From positions 1-10,548 of the forward strand of contig DAOVXE010000008.1 in NCBI GenBank assembly GCA_030636285.1: DNA of 10,548 nt, given 5' to 3'. Position numbers and translations under genes: made by a program. Numbering within the stretch: the stretch's first letter is position 1; every line of letters starts with the position of its first letter. Below are positions 6,789 through 10,548 of the stretch, in pieces. Below the pieces are notes generated by a model. The model was not told the origin of the DNA, searched no databases, and was given only the letters and a program-made list of their open reading frames with translations. The DNA is from Candidatus Falkowiibacteriota bacterium. Its GTDB lineage: Bacteria > Patescibacteria > ABY1 > BM507 > UBA12075.

Positions 6789-7157
6789 ATGGATAAATTA
6801 TTCACAATTTTGTTGTTATTATTAGTTTTGTTGTTTAGCGGGTGCACAAGACTTAAGTGGCTGGATGAGCAGGCCGGGAAGTTATTTTTCAATACTTCAA
6901 CCCCAGGTTTTTTAAGTGTAGAAAAAAAGGAAACTGTAACCGAGAAAACCGAGTTTGATTCTGAAAATTTATCCAAAGAGCAAAAGGGCGTGATTGACAA
7001 ATGGCTGGAAAGCAAGGGCTTTAACCGCTATGGCGACCCAAAGGGCACATATTATACCGGTGGCACGCCATTGTTTAACGAAGCGACCGGAGTGGCAATT
7101 GAGAGATATCAATATATTCTTGGAAAACACTCGGAGTTGTTTGATATTATAAAGTGA
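6789..7157 (+). CDS. Small lipoprotein of unknown function
   Basis: A 122-residue protein with a lipoprotein signal: MDKLF, a Leu/Val-rich core, then the lipobox FSGC with Cys19 as the lipidation site. The mature part begins TRLKWLDEQAGKLFF, has a Lys/Glu-rich middle, and ends with a compact region, VIDKWLESKGFNRYGDPKGT, followed by GGTPLFNEATG and ERYQYILGKHSELF. I do not recognise a named family; I have an impression of similar NxYGDPxGTxYxGGTPLF proteins in other CPR genomes, but cannot confirm it. It is likely anchored on the outer face of the cytoplasmic membrane. The start at 6789 is chosen because it gives a clean signal peptide. A TTG at 6732 would put 19 polar residues before it. A GAGAGG at 6761-6766 precedes an ATG at 6775 in another frame that opens only 16 codons. 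The gene ends with TGA. Confidence 0.75.
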   Translation: MDKLFTILLLLLVLLFSGCTRLKWLDEQAGKLFFNTSTPGFLSVEKKETVTEKTEFDSENLSKEQKGVIDKWLESKGFNRYGDPKGTYYTGGTPLFNEATGVAIERYQYILGKHSELFDIIK

Positions 7158-7170
7158 TTAAATATTACAT

Positions 7171-7243
7171 GCGCATAGCGCGCAGCACATAGCGCGTAAC
7201 AAAAATTAGTAATGTTATGTGCTGTATGTTGCGTGTTGCGTGC
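7171..7243 (+). repeat. 30-bp G-U-rich hairpin between lipoprotein and AI-2E genes
   Basis: Arms 7171-7200 and 7214-7243 pair over 30 positions around an AT-rich 13-base centre. 28 of the 30 positions pair if G-U is allowed (20 Watson-Crick, 8 G-U, 2 mismatches). It is built from short GCGCAT/AGCGCG/GTTGCGTG units. Pairing holds for RNA from the plus strand. It ends eight bases before the AI-2E start codon. Confidence 0.7.
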
Positions 7244-7251
7244 TTATTTCT

Positions 7252-8295
7252 ATGGAAAAACAAGCAATTTCAAAATGGTTTTTGATCGTTTTAATAATTT
7301 TTGTCTTATATTTATGTTACCTGATCTTTCGTCCGTTTTTGGTTATTCTGCTGGCTGCCGCCATTTTGTCTTCAATTTTTTATACGCCTTATGAACAGCT
7401 GACAAAGCTTTTTAGAGGCAGAAAGCATCTGGCTTCTTTGATAATCTGTATATTTGTAGCGATATTAGTGGTATTGCCGGCAATTAACATTATAGCTTTG
7501 GCGGCGCAAAAATCTGTTGTTGCTTATGACTCAACCGTAGAATGGGTGGCAGGGAATGATGTTGGCAATAAAATATTTGACAGCTATTGGTGGAATAAAA
7601 TAAACGCGGTTGGTTTTGATCAGGAAACGATCAAGGGCGCGATATTGGAATCAGTCGGGCAGATCAAGGACTGGCTGGTGGGAGGAACCAAGAGCGTAAT
7701 TTTGGGGACAACAAATTTTATTTTTAGCCTGATAATGATCTTATTTGCTATGTTCTTTTTCTTTGTTGACGGCAAGGTAATGGTAGAAAAGATAATGCGC
7801 TGGACCCCGCTTCCTAATAAATATGACAAAGAAATTTTTAAAAAGTTTCGCGATGTCAGCCGTTCTACCGTGATCTCCACTTTTGTTACGGCCGTGGCGC
7901 AGGGCATTCTGGGCGCGATCGGCTTTCTGATAGTCGGCTTGCCGGCCTTTTTCGCCGCGATCGCGATCGGCTTCTTTTCCTTAATGCCCTATATCGGCAC
8001 AGCTATAATCTGGCTGCCGGTTGCTCTTTATCTCCTTTTTACCGGGCAGATATGGCAGGGCGTATTCCTGATCATTTGGGGCGCGGTGGTGATCGGCCAG
8101 AGCGACAATCTGCTTCGGGCTTACTTGATCAAGGGCAAAGCCCAGGTTCATCCGATCTTCATTATTTTTTCAATTCTCGGGGGCATAGCCGTATTTGGCA
8201 TCTGGGGCGTCATTTTCGGCCCGCTCATTATTTCTCTGGCAGTCACGATCCTGCATATTTACGAAATGGAGTATGAGAGCGTGTTAGAAAAGTAG
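7252..8295 (+). CDS. AI-2E family (DUF20) membrane transporter
   Basis: A 347-residue polytopic membrane protein of the AI-2E/PerM family (PF01594), the usual length for the family. The sequence shows an N-terminal hydrophobic pair (SKWFLIVLIIFVLYLCYLIF and PFLVILLAAAILSSIF), a third helix near FVAILVVLPAINIIA, a central soluble part, and a C-terminal helical block. The block carries the conserved features MPYIGTAIIWLPVALYLL, WGAVVIGQSDNLLRAYLI, the HPIFIIFSILGGIAVFG segment and GVIFGPLIISLAVTILHIY. Known members include exporters of autoinducer-2 and Na+/H+ antiporters; most are unassigned, and no substrate can be inferred here. ATG 7252 is chosen because the upstream in-frame codons lie in the intergenic hairpin. 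The last codons and stop (LEK-TAG) merge into the GAAAGT-repeat DNA before the next gene. By eye the 3' half is richer in G+C than the 5' half. Confidence 0.92.
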   Translation: MEKQAISKWFLIVLIIFVLYLCYLIFRPFLVILLAAAILSSIFYTPYEQLTKLFRGRKHLASLIICIFVAILVVLPAINIIALAAQKSVVAYDSTVEWVAGNDVGNKIFDSYWWNKINAVGFDQETIKGAILESVGQIKDWLVGGTKSVILGTTNFIFSLIMILFAMFFFFVDGKVMVEKIMRWTPLPNKYDKEIFKKFRDVSRSTVISTFVTAVAQGILGAIGFLIVGLPAFFAAIAIGFFSLMPYIGTAIIWLPVALYLLFTGQIWQGVFLIIWGAVVIGQSDNLLRAYLIKGKAQVHPIFIIFSILGGIAVFGIWGVIFGPLIISLAVTILHIYEMEYESVLEK

Positions 8296-8300
8296 AAAGT

Positions 8301-8693
8301 TAGAAAGTATAAAGTAGAAAGTAGAAATAACATGAGTATAGAGAAATTTGAAGATATTATTGCATGGCAAAAGGCTGGTCAGCTAAGCCTAGAGATTTAT
8401 AAGCGTTTTAATACTTGTCGTGACTTTGGCTTTAAAAATCAAATAGAAAGAGCCGCGGTATCAATAATGAATAATATTGCCGAAGGTTTTGAGAGAAGAA
8501 CAAATAAAGAATTTATAAATTTTTTATATATTGCAAAAGGTTCATGCGGTGAAGTCAGATCAATGTTGTATTTGGCATTGAGGTTAAATTATATAGACAA
8601 GAAGGAGTTTAATATTTTCTATAATTTATCAATAGAAATATCAAAATTGGTATCAGGGTTAATAAAGTCATTAAGATAACTTTATACTTTCTA
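8301..8693. repeat. Inverted repeat flanking the S23-like gene
   Basis: TAGAAAGTATAAAGT at 8301-8315 is perfectly inverted at 8679-8693, extendable by four pairs after a one-base bulge. The left side also has tandem variants of (T)AGAAAGT from 8293 to 8322. The repeats lie immediately outside the ORF (start 8332, stop 8679), so the RNA could fold with the ORF in the loop. This is the architecture of 23S rRNA intervening sequences that encode S23 proteins. Confidence 0.75.
8332..8679 (+). CDS. Four-helix bundle protein (S23 / 23S rRNA IVS-type)
   Basis: A 115-residue protein of the S23/TIGR02436 four-helix-bundle family, near full family length. Marks in order: EDIIAWQKAGQLSLEIYK (first helix, conserved D.xAWQKA), FKNQIERAAVSIMNNIAEG (second helix, the strongest signature), NKEFINFLYIAKGSCGEV (third helix) and a fourth helix ending LVSGLIKSL. 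Known: the family was first found encoded in intervening sequences of bacterial 23S rRNA, and is related to the diversity-generating retroelement accessory protein Avd. Free-standing copies are common in CPR and Bacteroidetes, and their role is unresolved. No reverse transcriptase or template repeat is seen nearby, so an Avd role is unsupported. The gene is AT-rich and sits between inverted repeats, which suggests a small mobile or formerly mobile unit. Confidence 0.9.
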   Translation: MSIEKFEDIIAWQKAGQLSLEIYKRFNTCRDFGFKNQIERAAVSIMNNIAEGFERRTNKEFINFLYIAKGSCGEVRSMLYLALRLNYIDKKEFNIFYNLSIEISKLVSGLIKSLR

Positions 8694-8716
8694 CTTTGAA
8701 CTTTAAACTAGGATTT

Positions 8717-8787
8717 GCGGGTGTAGTATAATGGTAGTACAGGGGTCTCCAAAACCTATGGCGGGGGTCCGATTCCCTCCACCCGTG
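8717..8787 (+). tRNA. trnW: tRNA-Trp (anticodon CCA)
   Basis: A 71-base cloverleaf. The acceptor GCGGGTG pairs with CACCCGT, with a G-U at position 1-72. The D arm is GTAT-AATGGTA-GTAC, the anticodon loop CTCCAAA has CCA at 8749-8751, and the T arm is GGGGG-TCCGATT-CCCTC. The discriminator is G, as expected for tRNA-Trp. The 3' CCA is not encoded (CAG follows), so it is added after transcription. Oddities: T-loop position 55 reads C instead of the nearly universal T, and the 27-43 pair at the base of the anticodon stem is G-A. Confidence 0.93.
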
Positions 8788-8792
8788 CAGGT

Positions 8793-8825
8793 AAATAAGT
8801 TGCTAATATTGCAACTTATTTTTAT
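8793..8825 (+). terminator. Terminator after tRNA-Trp
   Basis: The 11-bp perfect stem AAATAAGTTGC (8793-8803) / GCAACTTATTT (8811-8821) has a seven-base loop and runs into a T-rich tail. It begins six bases after the tRNA. Confidence 0.75.
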
Positions 8826-8864
8826 TAGGGAGTGGGGATTTAGAACCGAATTTTATTATAATAT

Positions 8865-8900
8865 AAAAAAACCGCCGTGCAATTGTAAGCACACGGCGGT
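8865..8900 (-). terminator. Terminator of the purC-purE gene
   Basis: The 9-bp GC-rich stem ACCGCCGTG (8871-8879) / CACGGCGGT (8892-8900), read on the minus strand, is followed by a run of seven U. It lies 28 bases beyond the TGA stop of purC-purE. The 40 bases between this and the tRNA terminator hold nothing I recognise. Confidence 0.85.
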
Positions 8901-8928
8901 ATTTGATTTTGTGTATTTCCTCCAGCTA

Positions 8929-10266
8929 TCAGTCCAGTTTTTCAATGTATTTTTGATTCCACATGTAGAGAACCGGGTTTTTTTGCGACAAAATGTTAAC
9001 TGCTTGTCCGATGGCGTTTCCTTCCGGCCATGCGGTCGACAAAGGAACTTCGGAAGGCATTCTGACACTGCTCCAGATATCCTCCGGGAATTTGTCGGCA
9101 GTGGCAGGAATAGCGATGACCGGCCAGGAGGTGCGAGCAGCGAGTAGCGGACCAAGTCCGTTACTGCGTCCCACCTTAGCAACTATAACGCCGCCGTCCG
9201 GGTATTTGGCCATCAATTCTTCTAATTTGCGAATGCACCGGAAAGGGGATTTGTGTCCGGAAAGCGTGATTTTTTCAATTGAGCCTATCAGTTCTTTCAT
9301 CTTGGAATCGAACGCCGGCCACGGGTCTTTATCCGAACCCCGCCATAGAACCAGCGCTTGATTGGGGATGCGAAATCCTTCCGTCAGTTTGGCGACTGTG
9401 CCGTATTTCTTTTCTACATCGGGTAATGATTCGCCGTCCCGGAAGGCTTGTTTACTAAGCTCCTGCCAATCGTGCGTTCTAAGGCGCCAACTGTCGTTAT
9501 CAATAACATCGGCAACTAGCAGTTTACCATTGGAATTGATGCCGAATTCAATTTTTATATCAATAATCCGCAGCCCCAAAGTATTCCAGGCACCTTCCAA
9601 AATAAGAAATACTTTACGCATCACTCTTTCCATATCGGTCATACGCATATATGCGTCACCACGTACAACCGAGCTTCTGATGATCGTTTTTTCGAGATTA
9701 GCTCCGTTTTCCCACTTGGGTTTTTTGGGGTGGAAAAGCCGCCACCCTTCTTCGTATGGGTTGATGATAAACGGGTCATCAAGAGTTTTTATCTCATCAT
9801 CCACGACATGCTGTAATCCCTCGAGGAGAACATCTCCATGATCATCCACGAGTTTGCCCCCGGTGGTTTTAAGAAAAAATTCGACTACCAGTTCGTGAAA
9901 ACGGTGGGGAGCCTGTTCTTTTTTTGGAGTTAGTTCCGGATGCCGTTCCAGGAAACTACCGACGGCCAGGCGTCTGGCAACTACTTCCAGTTGAATCATA
10001 ATACAGTGATCAGCGACAAATTCGGTGGGAGAAATTTGCTCCCGGTAAGCCACGGGAATTCCGGCTGCCTGCAAAAGTTCGAAAACCCGGCAGGTGGTGT
10101 TGGTCGCATGTTCTCCTTTGGATGCGAATTTTTTTGTAAAAGTCGGATCGTCAAAGGCGGTTATGTCATCTTTGTTTTTGATGACCACCAGACCGGAATC
10201 AGCCTTGGTTGCGAATATGCTTTTCGTTTTTCCATCGGCAATCATTTTTGCTTTTTCGTGTTTCAT
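8929..10266 (-). CDS. Fused SAICAR synthetase–AIR carboxylase (PurC-PurE, PAICS-like)
   Basis: Bifunctional enzyme for two consecutive steps of purine synthesis: AIR plus CO2 to CAIR (PurE part), then CAIR plus aspartate and ATP to SAICAR (PurC part). The N-terminal 300 residues are PurC: GKTK (12-15), DDITAFDD (33-40), EVVARRLAVGSFLERHP (94-110), IDIKIEFG (235-242) and VADVIDNDSWRL (251-262). Residues 303-445 are PurE: RGSDKD (309-314), SGHK (336-339) and VGRSNGLGP (365-373). The GRSNGLGP form is that of animal-type class II AIR carboxylase, which uses CO2 directly; the domain order is that of vertebrate PAICS. In the usual GSxSD loop the second Ser is Lys313. The start is supported by AAAGGAG (10276-10282) nine bases before the ATG, the strongest Shine-Dalgarno in the window. 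No other purine gene is present. By eye its base composition and start signal differ from the neighbours, which is compatible with transfer. Confidence 0.9.
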   Translation of the reverse strand: MKHEKAKMIADGKTKSIFATKADSGLVVIKNKDDITAFDDPTFTKKFASKGEHATNTTCRVFELLQAAGIPVAYREQISPTEFVADHCIMIQLEVVARRLAVGSFLERHPELTPKKEQAPHRFHELVVEFFLKTTGGKLVDDHGDVLLEGLQHVVDDEIKTLDDPFIINPYEEGWRLFHPKKPKWENGANLEKTIIRSSVVRGDAYMRMTDMERVMRKVFLILEGAWNTLGLRIIDIKIEFGINSNGKLLVADVIDNDSWRLRTHDWQELSKQAFRDGESLPDVEKKYGTVAKLTEGFRIPNQALVLWRGSDKDPWPAFDSKMKELIGSIEKITLSGHKSPFRCIRKLEELMAKYPDGGVIVAKVGRSNGLGPLLAARTSWPVIAIPATADKFPEDIWSSVRMPSEVPLSTAWPEGNAIGQAVNILSQKNPVLYMWNQKYIEKLD

Positions 10267-10441
10267 GCTGAATTTCTCCTTTCATCAGTTAATCGGTTTG
10301 TGAAAAATTGAATATGGTTTGTTTGCATAATCAATTTCTTCCTGTTTGCCTATAAGTTTTGTAAGAACGTATGTTAATTTGAATTTTATCCTCCTATTTT
10401 GTTAATATAGGGGCTGTCGCCAATTAAATTTTACGACTCAC

Positions 10442-10464
10442 AAAAAACAGTCCGTCAGGACTGT
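10442..10464 (-). terminator. Hairpin-U terminator or attenuator upstream of purC-purE
   Basis: The perfect 7-bp stem ACAGTCC / GGACTGT with a four-base loop is followed on the minus strand by six U residues. It either ends a minus-strand gene lying right of the window or acts as an attenuator in the purC-purE leader, about 180 bases before the start codon. Confidence 0.65.
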
Positions 10465-10515
10465 AAAATAACCAAAGTTTTGCACATTTTTACTATAGAA
10501 AAAAAGCTAAATTTA

Positions 10516-10524
10516 TGCTAAAAT
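10516..10524 (+). promoter_or_regulatory. Possible extended -10 box for a gene beyond the right edge
   Basis: TGC-TAAAAT matches the extended -10 form seen before the sulfatase-like gene. No convincing -35 lies 16-18 bases upstream, and the downstream gene is outside the window. Confidence 0.25.
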
Positions 10525-10548
10525 TAAAGTATAAATAACTAATTACGC

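Larger units (their letters stand above)
10267..10548 (-). promoter_or_regulatory. Leader and promoter region of purC-purE
   Basis: This non-coding stretch upstream of purC-purE holds four things: the Shine-Dalgarno (10276-10282); a 21-codon minus-strand ORF (10263-10328) whose TGA overlaps the purC-purE ATG as ATGA; an unassigned AGGAGG (10390-10395) with no start codon after it; and a terminator-like hairpin at 10442-10464. I could not fix a promoter; a minus-strand TATACT near 10530 is a candidate. No known riboswitch core was recognised. Confidence 0.35.

Noticed and set aside
7155..7157. UGA recoding as in Gracilibacteria/Absconditabacteria
   Set aside because: The lipoprotein and purC-purE both end naturally at TGA at expected lengths, and no in-frame TGA interrupts any conserved protein.
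7219..7251. N-terminal extension of the AI-2E protein from an ATG at 7219
   Set aside because: The added codons lie within the right arm of the intergenic hairpin and give a Cys-rich peptide not seen in the family; ATG 7252 gives the usual start.
8293..8330. Short direct repeats as a CRISPR array
   Set aside because: Units are about 8 bases with no spacers of constant length and no cas genes.
8332..8679. Diversity-generating retroelement (S23 as Avd)
   Set aside because: No reverse transcriptase, template repeat or variable repeat in the window.
8731..9147. 138-codon plus-strand ORF starting inside tRNA-Trp
   Set aside because: Runs through the tRNA, two terminators and antisense to purC-purE; low-complexity translation without family features.
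9362..9841. 159-codon plus-strand ORF antisense to purC-purE
   Set aside because: Shadow of the conserved PurC coding strand; Ser/Arg-rich translation with no known domain.
10267..10548. Purine-type riboswitch in the purC-purE leader
   Set aside because: I could not find the conserved three-way-junction core or paired loops of known purine-related riboswitches on the minus strand; only a terminator-like hairpin is visible.

Overview
The window looks like a piece of a Patescibacteria (Candidatus Parcubacteria-type, CPR) genome. This rests on several things together: compact genes with no ribosome-binding site and apparently leaderless starts, a tRNA without an encoded CCA end, small conserved proteins in typical CPR versions, and a large secreted protein ending in the Trp/Tyr-x-x-Pro ... 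YFLGRPxDAFxxMR modules that I associate with CPR surface proteins. UGA is used as a stop (lipoprotein, purC-purE), so this is not a UGA-recoding lineage. The assignment is inference from these traits, not from a marker phylogeny.

Layout from the left. A 5'-truncated UPF0251/DUF134 HTH gene ends in a hairpin-T terminator. A 3.8 kb gene follows, encoding an exported protein with a sulfatase-like domain whose catalytic residues have been lost, an Ig-like domain, a PhoD-type metallophosphatase with intact motifs, and a C-terminal tail of two repeats around a calcium-binding TSP3-like segment. A perfect bidirectional terminator separates it from a convergent VIT-like membrane protein gene. That gene is divergent from mutM (Fpg glycosylase), and both have -35/-10 boxes placed for leaderless transcripts. 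mutM carries an in-frame palindromic repeat element. Next are rubrerythrin (with nested palindromes on its promoter), a 32-bp perfect inverted repeat, rpmG (L33), a small lipoprotein, a 30-bp G-U-rich hairpin, an AI-2E family permease, an S23/four-helix-bundle gene flanked by a 15-bp inverted repeat, and tRNA-Trp(CCA).

The right end holds a minus-strand gene for a fused PurC-PurE protein of the animal PAICS type. It has a strong Shine-Dalgarno, its own terminator and a long leader, all of which set it apart from the neighbours.

There is no single pathway operon. The window is a string of mostly single-gene transcription units: DNA repair and oxidative defence (mutM, rubrerythrin), translation (L33, tRNA-Trp), envelope proteins (sulfatase-like/PhoD, lipoprotein, AI-2E, VIT-like) and purine synthesis. 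The most unusual elements are the pseudo-sulfatase/PhoD fusion, the palindromic insertion inside mutM, the PAICS-like fusion, and several strong hairpins in intergenic DNA. I see no CRISPR array, transposase or phage gene.
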